Positions 1 through 5,540 of a DNA stretch of 5,830 nucleotides are shown here, one piece after another. A program made the position numbers and the translations under genes. The notes under the pieces are model-generated. The model saw nothing but the letters and a program-made list of their open reading frames with translations. It searched no databases and was not told the DNA's origin. Numbering within the stretch: position 1 is the first letter of the stretch; every line of letters begins with the position of its first letter. Origin of the DNA: Candidatus Eiseniibacteriota bacterium (GTDB lineage Bacteria > Joyebacterota > Joyebacteria > Joyebacterales > Joyebacteraceae); NCBI GenBank assembly GCA_030609605.1, contig JAUWBY010000148.1, positions 1 to 5,830 of the forward strand, read 5' to 3'.

Positions 1-1
1 C

Positions 2-562
2 ATGCGGATTTGTGCGGTAATTGCTGCAATCGCACTGCTGGTCGTGCCCGTAGCTGCGCAGCGACACATGGAGTTCCTGGGCTCACCGATCCTTGATCCA
101 ATCCCGCCCGACGGCTCCCAGTGGCACGAGCTTCACCCGAACTTCTGCCTCGTCGAGGTTCAGGATGGCTACGAGGACAATGGTGACGGTATCGTGAGCG
201 TGTGCGACGTCATCATCCTCGCCGGCGTTCGCTACCACATCGTCTGGACCGGCCCGACATACTGGCTCGTCCCTGTTACGGGAGGCGAGGAGCACTGGGT
301 GGAGCCTACAGACCCCGAGCCGGGCGGAGACCCGACGGGCGAGATATGGCATGAAGTGTACCCGGTCTTCTGCCAGGAGTGGGAGGTCATAGAATGGGAA
401 GACAACAGCGATGGAGTCCTGAGTGAGTGTGACTATGTAACCCTCAGCGACTACGTCACGTACCACGTTGAGGAGATCGGTCTCAACATAGAGATCGTCG
501 AAGAGCCGAGTCCCGTAGAGCAGAGCACGTGGGGCAAGATCAAGAGTATGTTCGGCTTCTAG
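2..562 (+). CDS. Secreted Cys-rich protein with two EF-hand/dockerin-like repeats
   Basis: I do not recognise a named family. The 186-residue product opens with a clear signal peptide (residues 1-19: basic start, hydrophobic core, cleavage after VAA), so it should leave the cytoplasm. The mature part is two copies of a ~50-residue unit (41-90 and 116-166). Shared positions are W-H-E, P, F-C, E-D-N-x-D-G, S-x-C-D and Y-H. In each copy the stretch at 58-69 or 133-144 follows the Ca-binding spacing of EF-hand/dockerin loops (E-x-N-x-D-G ... D), with Glu where Asp is usual. Each copy has exactly two Cys (49/68 and 124/143), suggesting one disulfide per unit. A linker rich in Pro, Glu and Gly separates the copies. 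The protein ends in a short amphipathic tail, TWGKIKSMFGF. The ATG lies one base from the window edge, so its ribosome binding site cannot be seen; the signal peptide supports this start. Calcium binding is inference. Confidence 0.75.
   Translation: MRICAVIAAIALLVVPVAAQRHMEFLGSPILDPIPPDGSQWHELHPNFCLVEVQDGYEDNGDGIVSVCDVIILAGVRYHIVWTGPTYWLVPVTGGEEHWVEPTDPEPGGDPTGEIWHEVYPVFCQEWEVIEWEDNSDGVLSECDYVTLSDYVTYHVEEIGLNIEIVEEPSPVEQSTWGKIKSMFGF
122..499 (+). repeat. Internal duplication encoding two ~50-residue units
   Basis: The units are encoded at 122-271 and 347-499, 225 bases (75 codons) apart. They match at sixteen or more amino-acid positions, with one residue inserted in the second copy before the Y-H pair. 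DNA identity is low, so the duplication is old and selection kept the Trp, Cys and loop Asp/Asn/Gly positions. Confidence 0.7.
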
Positions 563-575
563 AAGAACTGCACAA

Positions 576-593
576 CTGATTCTCGAGAATCAG
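576..593. repeat. Perfect 18-bp palindrome
   Basis: CTGATTCTCGAGAATCAG is its own reverse complement and begins 14 bases after the stop codon of the secreted repeat protein. As RNA it could fold into a 7-bp stem with a UCGA loop on either strand. It has no T-tract, so alone it is a poor terminator. It could instead be an mRNA 3'-end stabiliser or a dimeric protein site. Confidence 0.6.
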
Positions 594-610
594 GGGCACG
601 ACAAGACACT

Positions 611-646
611 GAACCCCGCTCGGACAGCATGCACCGAGCGGGGTTC
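611..646. terminator. Probable bidirectional terminator hairpin
   Basis: A perfect 13-bp GC-rich stem (611-623 with 634-646, arms GAACCCCGCTCGG and its complement) closes a 10-base loop. It sits between two convergent genes, 48 bases after the plus-strand stop at 562 and 68 bases past the minus-strand stop at 715, where a shared terminator is expected. Neither side has a real T-run; the minus side (CAGTGTCTTGTC) is slightly richer in T. A weaker 7-bp hairpin (680-686 with 698-704) lies nearer the rhodanese stop. Confidence 0.65.
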
Positions 647-714
647 CTGCTGATGACGCCACTTGCTTTCCTGCGTCCGTCGGCGCCATTCCACGCTGCG
701 CCGATACGACGCGG

Positions 715-2094
715 CTACTTCGCGATACGCCCCGACACCTGGCGCCATTCGATCACGCCGCCATAGAAACGCTGGATGTCACGGAAACCGGCCCGCGCCG
801 CATCCGTCGATGAGTGCCGGCTCCGGATGCATGTCGGGCCGTAGCAGTAGGACACGATCGGCATCGTCCTCCGATCGGCTTCCGGCCAGTGACGATCCAT
901 GTACACATCGAGTGAGTCGGCGACAAGCCTCGAAGTGAGAACGACAGACCCTGGGATATGCCCTTTCGCGTAATCCGACGGGTGGCGCACGTCCAGAAAG
1001 ACGAACGCTTCCATCGGAGAGTCAGACCACGGCCAGCGCTGCTCTCGCTCAACGAGAACCTTGAGTTCCTCCCCGCTGATGAACCGTACGGTGGGAAGAT
1101 CTTCATCCGAGATCCATCGGCTCCAGCCCGCTGGGAAGTATTTCACTCCGGCGATGCCGGCTCGCCTGAGAAGGTAGTAGCCCGCCGCGCCGTTGCCGGG
1201 ACTTCCGTCTCCGTGGATGATGAACTCATCCTGCAGATTCACTGGATTCGACCGGCGCGGACCAAGAACCGAGAAGATCTCGCGGCACTCATCAGCAGGA
1301 AACAGGAGGCCGTCTTTCCCCACGAACTCACTGAAGTCGAACTGGAGACTGTGCGGGATGTGCCCCACCCTACCCACGGGACCGGTCGAAGGATCGTCCA
1401 CGGGACCTTCCCAGTCAGCGCGGCTTCGCGTATCGACGATCTCGAATCCCTTCACACCGTAGATGCTCTCAACGTATTCGGACGATGCAAGGAGTTCCGT
1501 GGCCGGGACCTTCGACCGGGTCACGGGCGACAGTGTTCGCACGGTGGTCTCAACGCCTCCACCGGTGGAGACCCAGTGTTCGTATCCTCCATCCAGGAGC
1601 ATGACCTTCCCGGCACCGGAGACCTCAAGCGCCCAGAATATGAATCCGGCTGCATCCGAGCACACCTCGTCTCCGTAGCAAATAACCGTCCCACCACCGC
1701 CGATGCCTGCTTCGCCGAGCGCCGCCGAAAGACCCGCTATGTCACCCTCGCCCTCCACAAAGGGAAGTCCGTGTGCAGGAACAGAGATGGCTCCGGGAAT
1801 GTGCCCATCCAGGTAGAGATCAGGAGCGCGCGCGTCCACAACGACAACGCCCCGTGAAGTAAGGTGGTCCCTGAGCCAATCAGCTGAGCAGGTGACATTC
1901 GGGTAGACCGGGTCGGGCACATCCTTGTCCTTTGCCCAGGGCGGCCAGACTGCGTGTACGTCCTGGAACAATCCGGACAGGACGACAGCGGCCAGGATCG
2001 TCACCGCGAATGCGACCCGCCAATGACCGCACTTCGCCGAGTGCGCCGCGCTGCGCTCGTCTTCGCGCTCCCGGCTCACGCTACTTCTTCTCAC
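715..2094 (-). CDS. Exported three-domain rhodanese (sulfurtransferase)
   Basis: Rhodaneses move sulfane sulfur through a persulfide on an active-loop Cys. This 459-residue protein has a basic N-terminus and a hydrophobic segment (about 27-43) followed by a plausible cleavage site after VHA48, so it is probably periplasmic or membrane-anchored. Three rhodanese domains follow, at about 62-177, 198-328 and 337-452. Each has the family's D-x-R (87-89, 221-223, 368-370) and G-H-I-P (97-100, 244-247, 378-381). Domain 1 has loop CYGDEVC (Cys139, Cys145) and domain 3 has CYGPTC followed by IRSR (Cys417, Cys422). The matching loop in domain 2 starts HGDGSPGN (from His294) and has no Cys, so that domain is likely structural. 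Usual family members have one or two domains. The GTG start overlaps the upstream small-subunit gene by 14 bases behind a purine-rich stretch (GGGAAGGGAAGAAA). A second GTG at 2079, just after that gene's stop, is possible. Substrate (thiosulfate, mercaptopyruvate, polysulfide) is unknown. Confidence 0.9.
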   Translation of the reverse strand: MRRSSVSREREDERSAAHSAKCGHWRVAFAVTILAAVVLSGLFQDVHAVWPPWAKDKDVPDPVYPNVTCSADWLRDHLTSRGVVVVDARAPDLYLDGHIPGAISVPAHGLPFVEGEGDIAGLSAALGEAGIGGGGTVICYGDEVCSDAAGFIFWALEVSGAGKVMLLDGGYEHWVSTGGGVETTVRTLSPVTRSKVPATELLASSEYVESIYGVKGFEIVDTRSRADWEGPVDDPSTGPVGRVGHIPHSLQFDFSEFVGKDGLLFPADECREIFSVLGPRRSNPVNLQDEFIIHGDGSPGNGAAGYYLLRRAGIAGVKYFPAGWSRWISDEDLPTVRFISGEELKVLVEREQRWPWSDSPMEAFVFLDVRHPSDYAKGHIPGSVVLTSRLVADSLDVYMDRHWPEADRRTMPIVSYCYGPTCIRSRHSSTDAARAGFRDIQRFYGGVIEWRQVSGRIAK

Positions 2095-2197
2095 TTTCTT
2101 CCCTTCCCTTCCGGATCGCTATCGCGACACACCAACCAAAGCCGCCATAGAGAATCAGACTCACCAGTATGCTCATGACCCATGCTGCGACCGACAT
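2081..2197 (-). CDS. metS: MetS-family small subunit of an NSS transporter
   Basis: This is a 38-residue, single-span membrane protein. It starts MSVAAWVMSILVSLILYGGF, continues through a hydrophobic helix to about residue 29, and ends in a charged cytoplasmic tail (RKGREESEKK). Its size, the hydrophobic-then-basic layout, the Gly-Gly in the helix and its position immediately downstream of an NSS transporter match the methionine/alanine importer small subunits. In Corynebacterium MetPS, the MetS subunit is required for methionine uptake by MetP. The start ATG shares a base with the transporter's stop (TGATG), and a strong Shine-Dalgarno (AAGGAGGG, 2204-2211) lies six bases upstream inside the transporter gene, so translation is coupled. 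Its 3' end overlaps the rhodanese start by 14 bases. The gene is easy to miss because of its length. The family call rests on context and topology plus sequence character, not on an alignment I could run. Confidence 0.82.
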   Translation of the reverse strand: MSVAAWVMSILVSLILYGGFGWCVAIAIRKGREESEKK

Positions 2198-3672
2198 CAC
2201 TCACCCTCCTTCTTCTCAAGCCAAGGCAGGCCCGTGAGGACGCCGGCGAGGATGATTATGACGGCGACGACGCCCCAGCCGCCTACGAGGAGCGCCCAAG
2301 TAGGATAACCCTCGTATGGGACGCTCAACTCCTCGACGATGTTCGCGACAAGCGCCCAACCCAGAGCCAGGGGAGTCAACCACTTGATGAAGAGGTCCCA
2401 CCACCAGCCGATTCTGAAATCGGATACCTCGTTGATGTACGCCCTGAGCTTCTTGGTGCCGAAGAACCAGCCGATTGCGATGCACTCCAGGAATCCGATG
2501 ACCACAAGCCCATAGTTGTTCATCCAGTGGTCAACGATGTCGAGCCAGTAGAGACCGGATCCTGTTGTGTAGACGACACCTACGAGGAAACCGAAGGTGC
2601 AGAACCCAGCCGCCGCTCCGTTCTGTGAGATGCGCCACTTGTCCCGCACGCCCGAAACCACACCCTCGACGATCGAGAAGGCTGAGTCGATACCGAGAGT
2701 GAGAAGTGTGATGAAGAACATCGCCGCGATGAGAGGTGCTGCCGGCATGAGACTGATGGCCGTGGGGTAGACCACGAACGCCAGGCTGGGACCACCCGTC
2801 ACAACCTCCCCGACCGGCACGCCCTGCGCCTGAGCCAGATAACCCAGGATGCTGAACACGGCGAAGCCCGCAAAGAAGGCGAAGCCCGCGTCGGCGAAGC
2901 TCGTGATGAAGGCGTTATTGGTGATGTCCGAGCGCTTCGGCAGATAGCTCGCGTACGCGGTGAGGATACCGAACCCCAGGCTCAGCGAGAAGAAAACCTG
3001 CGCGTACGCCTGAAGCCACGTCTTGCCACTCAAGAGAGCGCTGAAGTCGGGCGTCAGATAGTAGCGGATTCCCTCGAGCGCTCCCGGAAGCGTGAGTCCG
3101 CGGATGAGAATGAACAGTGTCAGGAGTACCGGAAGTGGGACAGTGATCATCACTACCTTGCCGACTCTCAGAACGCCCTTCTTGATTATCCAGTAGATGG
3201 AGATCCAGGTGGCGGCGAGACCGGCCAGAACGGGCCACGAGATGCCACCGACCTCGCCGGGACCGGACGAGAGCCTGAGAACACTGTGGAAGAACGCCTC
3301 GGGCGCGTCGCCCCACGGCTGTGTGAACGAGTAGATCAGGTAGTCCCAACACCAGCCCATGATGACGGCGTAGTAGAACGAGATGGAGGCCCCGATACCG
3401 AGGGCCCACCAGCCTATCATCTCGAAGCCGGGCTTGACCTCGCGGAGAGATCCGGGAGAGGATTTCTGGTACTTCTGTCCCAGCGCATACTCGAGGATCA
3501 TGAGCGGTACACCGGCCGTGAGGAGCGCGACGATGTACGGAATCAGAAACGCGCCTCCACCATTCTCGTAGGCGACCATAGGGAAACGCCACAGGTTGCC
3601 GAGTCCTATCGCGCTGCCGATCGCCGCCATAATAAAGGCAGGCCTGCTTGCCCACCTCTCTCGACGAGCCAT
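2197..3672 (-). CDS. Sodium-dependent amino-acid transporter, NSS (SLC6/LeuT-fold) family
   Basis: This 491-residue inner-membrane protein has about 12 predicted helices and imports a substrate with Na+. TM1 carries the family signature, GSAIGLGNLWRFP (19-31) then ENGGGAF (36-42). Compared from memory with LeuT: Asn26 matches Na1 ligand Asn27; Tyr101 matches substrate-contact Tyr108; the TM6 unwound motif FFSLSLGF (227-234) gives Phe228, Ser229, Ser231 and Phe234 at the Phe253/Thr254/Ser256/Phe259 positions. Asp261 stands where LeuT has Asn286. In TM8, LGIDS (326-330) puts Asp329-Ser330 at the Na2 Thr354-Ser355 pair, like animal SLC6 proteins (LGLDS). Length is normal and no residue appears broken. 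The ATG is preceded by a run of eight G that serves as the ribosome binding site. The following MetS-type subunit suggests a Met, Ala or other neutral amino-acid substrate; specificity cannot be read from the sequence. The stop overlaps the small-subunit start by one base. Confidence 0.95.
   Translation of the reverse strand: MARRERWASRPAFIMAAIGSAIGLGNLWRFPMVAYENGGGAFLIPYIVALLTAGVPLMILEYALGQKYQKSSPGSLREVKPGFEMIGWWALGIGASISFYYAVIMGWCWDYLIYSFTQPWGDAPEAFFHSVLRLSSGPGEVGGISWPVLAGLAATWISIYWIIKKGVLRVGKVVMITVPLPVLLTLFILIRGLTLPGALEGIRYYLTPDFSALLSGKTWLQAYAQVFFSLSLGFGILTAYASYLPKRSDITNNAFITSFADAGFAFFAGFAVFSILGYLAQAQGVPVGEVVTGGPSLAFVVYPTAISLMPAAPLIAAMFFITLLTLGIDSAFSIVEGVVSGVRDKWRISQNGAAAGFCTFGFLVGVVYTTGSGLYWLDIVDHWMNNYGLVVIGFLECIAIGWFFGTKKLRAYINEVSDFRIGWWWDLFIKWLTPLALGWALVANIVEELSVPYEGYPTWALLVGGWGVVAVIIILAGVLTGLPWLEKKEGE
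2204..2211 (-). promoter_or_regulatory. Strong ribosome binding site for the small subunit
   Basis: On the minus strand the sequence reads AAGGAGGG, six bases before the ATG at 2197 and within the last codons of the transporter. It is the best Shine-Dalgarno match in the window. It supports the 38-codon frame as a real gene made in large amounts relative to the transporter. Confidence 0.75.
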
Positions 3673-3673
3673 A

Positions 3674-3681
3674 CCCCCCCC
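3674..3681 (-). promoter_or_regulatory. Poly-G ribosome binding site of the NSS transporter
   Basis: The minus strand reads CCAGGGGGGGGT directly before the ATG at 3672. There is no other purine-rich motif nearby, so the 5' part of this eight-base G run must pair with the anti-Shine-Dalgarno. Slippage in the run would alter spacing, not frame. Confidence 0.5.
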
Positions 3682-3711
3682 TGGAAAAGGACCCTCCGGA
3701 CGTGTGAACTC

Positions 3712-3739
3712 AGTCTATACTCTGCGTGAAGATGGTCAA
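3712..3739 (-). promoter_or_regulatory. Possible sigma-70-type promoter ahead of the transporter operon
   Basis: On the minus strand, TTGACC (3734-3739) stands 16 bases from TAGACT (3712-3717), inside the 92-bp gap between the cysK stop and the transporter start. The -35 element is good and the -10 is only fair. If real, the transporter, small subunit and rhodanese form a separate transcript from cysK. Confidence 0.3.
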
Positions 3740-3764
3740 GCGGTGAATCCGGCGGGGGCCCGAT

Positions 3765-4688
3765 CTACTTGTCGAAGACGCCTGTTGACGTGTAGCGTGT
3801 GCCGCTGTCCGGCAGGATTGTCACGATTGTCTTGCCCTTGGATTCCATCCGGTCGGCGACTACTGCGGCAGCATGGACGGCAGCTCCTGATGATATGCCG
3901 GCGAGGATTCCTTCCTCCCTGGCCAGCCGCCGTGTCATCGCGCAGGCATCTTCATCTCCGATGGTCACTATCTCATCGATGATGTCCATATTGAGAACGC
4001 CTGGGACAAACCCGGCGCCTATCCCCTGGATACAATGGATACCTGGTGAGCCGCCGGAGAGAACGGCTGAGCACTCGGGCTCGACGGCGATGATCTGGAT
4101 GCGGGGATTCCTCTTCTTCAGAACCTCACCTACACCGGTGATCGTTCCACCCGTCCCTACTCCCGCAAGAAAGAAGTCGACCTCACCATCAGTGTCCGAC
4201 CATATCTCCTCGGCCGTCGTCTTGCGGTGGATCGCCGGGTTTGCAGGGTTGTTGAACTGGTCGAGAACAATCCCTCCGTCGATCTCGTCCTCAAGTACCT
4301 GTGCCATCTCCACTGCTCCTGACATCCCACGCGCGCCGGGGCTCAGGACGACCTCCGCGCCGAGTGCCCGAAGCTGATCGCGTCGCTCGACAGACATGGT
4401 GTCGGGCATCACGAGAATCACGCGGTAGCCGCGCGTTGCACCGACAAATGCCAAGCCCAGACCGGTGTTCCCGCTGGTCGGCTCGATGATGACACCACCC
4501 GACCCGAGGACTCCACGTTCTTCAGCGTCGAGAACCATGGCCGCAGCCACCCGGTCCTTGACGCTCATGAGCGGGTTCAAAAATTCCAGCTTGGCGAGAA
4601 CCGAGCATCCTTCGGGGATGACGCGGTTGAGGCGCACTAGCGGCGTATTGCCAATCGCACCCATTATGCTGTCACGGATACCTGCCAC
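3765..4688 (-). CDS. cysK: Cysteine synthase A (O-acetylserine sulfhydrylase)
   Basis: This cytoplasmic PLP enzyme converts O-acetylserine plus sulfide to cysteine and acetate, the last step of assimilatory cysteine synthesis. Starting at the GTG at 4688 it has 307 residues, the usual CysK length. Visible motifs in order are IGNTPLVRLN (12-21), NPLMSVKDR (38-46) with the PLP Schiff-base Lys44, TSGNTG (71-76) for the substrate carboxylate, the phosphate-cradle GTGGT (178-182), QGIGAGF (221-227), SSGAA (266-270) and PDSGTRY (293-299) with Ser295 at the pyridine nitrogen. These favour CysK over CysM and over cystathionine beta-synthase, which carries extra domains. The frame stays open to a TTG at 4736, but that codon sits at the base of the upstream terminator hairpin. 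The GTG at 4688 has AGGAAGGGA just ahead of it and gives the conserved N-terminus. No sulfur-responsive riboswitch was recognised upstream. Confidence 0.95.
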   Translation of the reverse strand: MAGIRDSIMGAIGNTPLVRLNRVIPEGCSVLAKLEFLNPLMSVKDRVAAAMVLDAEERGVLGSGGVIIEPTSGNTGLGLAFVGATRGYRVILVMPDTMSVERRDQLRALGAEVVLSPGARGMSGAVEMAQVLEDEIDGGIVLDQFNNPANPAIHRKTTAEEIWSDTDGEVDFFLAGVGTGGTITGVGEVLKKRNPRIQIIAVEPECSAVLSGGSPGIHCIQGIGAGFVPGVLNMDIIDEIVTIGDEDACAMTRRLAREEGILAGISSGAAVHAAAVVADRMESKGKTIVTILPDSGTRYTSTGVFDK

Positions 4689-4691
4689 GAG

Positions 4692-4700
4692 TCCCTTCCT
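4692..4700 (-). promoter_or_regulatory. Ribosome binding site that sets the cysK start
   Basis: The minus strand reads AGGAAGGGA, ending three bases before the GTG at 4688. No comparable motif precedes the earlier in-frame TTG at 4736, which follows the T-rich end of the terminator. This decides the start in favour of 4688. Confidence 0.6.
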
Positions 4701-4735
4701 GTCCGGCGTCCTTTGACTGCCACGCGTACAAAGCA

Positions 4736-4767
4736 AGAGGGGAGGAAGATGTCTCTTCCTCCCCTCT
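4736..4767 (-). terminator. Rho-independent-type terminator after the PEP-CTERM gene
   Basis: A perfect 14-bp stem (4736-4749 with 4754-4767, arm AGAGGGGAGGAAGA) closes a 4-base loop. On the minus strand it lies 29 bases after the PEP-CTERM stop and is followed by TGCTTTGT, a short weak T-rich stretch. It separates the surface-protein gene from cysK. The plus strand has no gene ending here. Confidence 0.75.
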
Positions 4768-4796
4768 GAATCGTATCTTGTTCTCTGCGCCCGTGT

Positions 4797-5522
4797 CTAG
4801 CGCTTCTTGCGCCTGGTAACCGTGCCAACAAAGCCGAGAAGCCCGCTACCCATGAGGAGCAGTGTGGCAGGCTCCGGAACAGGATTGACCTGCTCGATGC
4901 TGCCGATGGTCATGTCGTCGAACCCGAAGTAGTCAATGCTGGCTCCGGTGTTGCCAAACTCGATCCGTGTAAATGTATTCTCAGTGTCGTAGAACCCGAA
5001 GTAGATCACCGATCCGCCAAGCCCACCAACCGTATGCGGGATGATGAGTTCCGTCATGGTGCCGTTCCCGTAGGACAGGGTCACACTGCCGTCGAAATCG
5101 CCGATGTCGATTCCGTAGAACCCAAATGCCGCAATCGGCGCGTCGAAATCAATGGCGAAGCTGTAACCGGTCTCCCAGTACTGAGATCCCGAAGTCGCAT
5201 AGCGACCGTAGCCGTTCGTGCTCCCCGGCGGAACCGACGCTATCTCGCCGCTTCCCTGGAGCGTGGCGAGTCCAGCGCCCGGGAACGTGAGTCCCAGTGG
5301 CGACGTGGCTCCGACACCGAAACCCTCGAAGGTTTCAGTTCCGACGCCTACGAGGTTGGCGAAGAAAGCGTCGCGTGCTGCGTCGGCATTCGCCCAGGTC
5401 GTCAGCGGAGTGTACTCCCCGAGTCCCAGGTCCTCTCCGAAATGCAGAATGGGAGCCGCGAGCGACAAGCTAGTCGCTCCAAACATGAACAGAACGGTCA
5501 GGACAATGACTGTTGCTCTCAT
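4797..5522 (-). CDS. PEP-CTERM sorting-domain surface protein
   Basis: This 241-residue exported protein should be processed by an exosortase. A signal peptide covers residues 1-23 (MRATVIVL ... SLSLA). The C-terminus is a textbook PEP-CTERM tail: VPEP (215-218), a hydrophobic helix with Leu/Gly (about 219-234), then the basic cluster RRKKR (237-241). The body (about 63-207) is rich in Gly, Phe, Tyr and Asp, has no Cys, and looks like one beta-sandwich. It runs from TFEGF (64-68) through FGFYGIDIGDFDG (133-145) to YFGFDDMTIG (198-207), a pattern common in PEP-CTERM passengers of unknown role. Host exosortase cleavage and attachment to the envelope or exopolysaccharide are family knowledge; neither the exosortase nor polysaccharide genes are in this window. 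The frame extends six codons upstream to a TTG, but the G-run ribosome binding site would then be coding, so the ATG at 5522 is chosen. Confidence 0.9.
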   Translation of the reverse strand: MRATVIVLTVLFMFGATSLSLAAPILHFGEDLGLGEYTPLTTWANADAARDAFFANLVGVGTETFEGFGVGATSPLGLTFPGAGLATLQGSGEIASVPPGSTNGYGRYATSGSQYWETGYSFAIDFDAPIAAFGFYGIDIGDFDGSVTLSYGNGTMTELIIPHTVGGLGGSVIYFGFYDTENTFTRIEFGNTGASIDYFGFDDMTIGSIEQVNPVPEPATLLLMGSGLLGFVGTVTRRKKR

Positions 5523-5526
5523 TGCA

Positions 5527-5533
5527 CCCCCCC
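5527..5533 (-). promoter_or_regulatory. Poly-G ribosome binding site of the PEP-CTERM gene
   Basis: The minus strand reads AGGGGGGG four bases before the ATG at 5522. As at the NSS transporter, a homopolymeric G run takes the place of a standard AGGAGG. It lies inside the open frame that begins at the TTG at 5540, which argues against that earlier start. Confidence 0.55.
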
Positions 5534-5540
5534 TACTCAA

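Noticed and set aside
83..466. Minus-strand open frame of 127 codons inside the secreted repeat protein
   Set aside because: It is antisense to a gene with a signal peptide and conserved repeats; no motif or ribosome binding site supports it.
958..1857. Long plus-strand open frame of 299 codons
   Set aside because: It lies wholly antisense to the rhodanese gene, whose three domains and motifs are clear. The translation is rich in Arg, has no recognisable domain, and is typical of a GC-rich shadow frame.
2182..2628. Plus-strand open frame of 148 codons at the transporter 3' end
   Set aside because: It is antisense to transmembrane helices of the NSS gene, and its acidic low-complexity translation mirrors those codons.
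2915..3655. Minus-strand 246-codon frame within the transporter gene
   Set aside because: It is an alternate frame of the NSS gene with an Arg/His-rich product and no domain, while the NSS frame shows the full family signature.
4689..4796. SAM, T-box or other sulfur-responsive riboswitch ahead of cysK
   Set aside because: Only 108 bases separate the genes and they are mostly filled by the terminator hairpin; no conserved riboswitch core was recognised.
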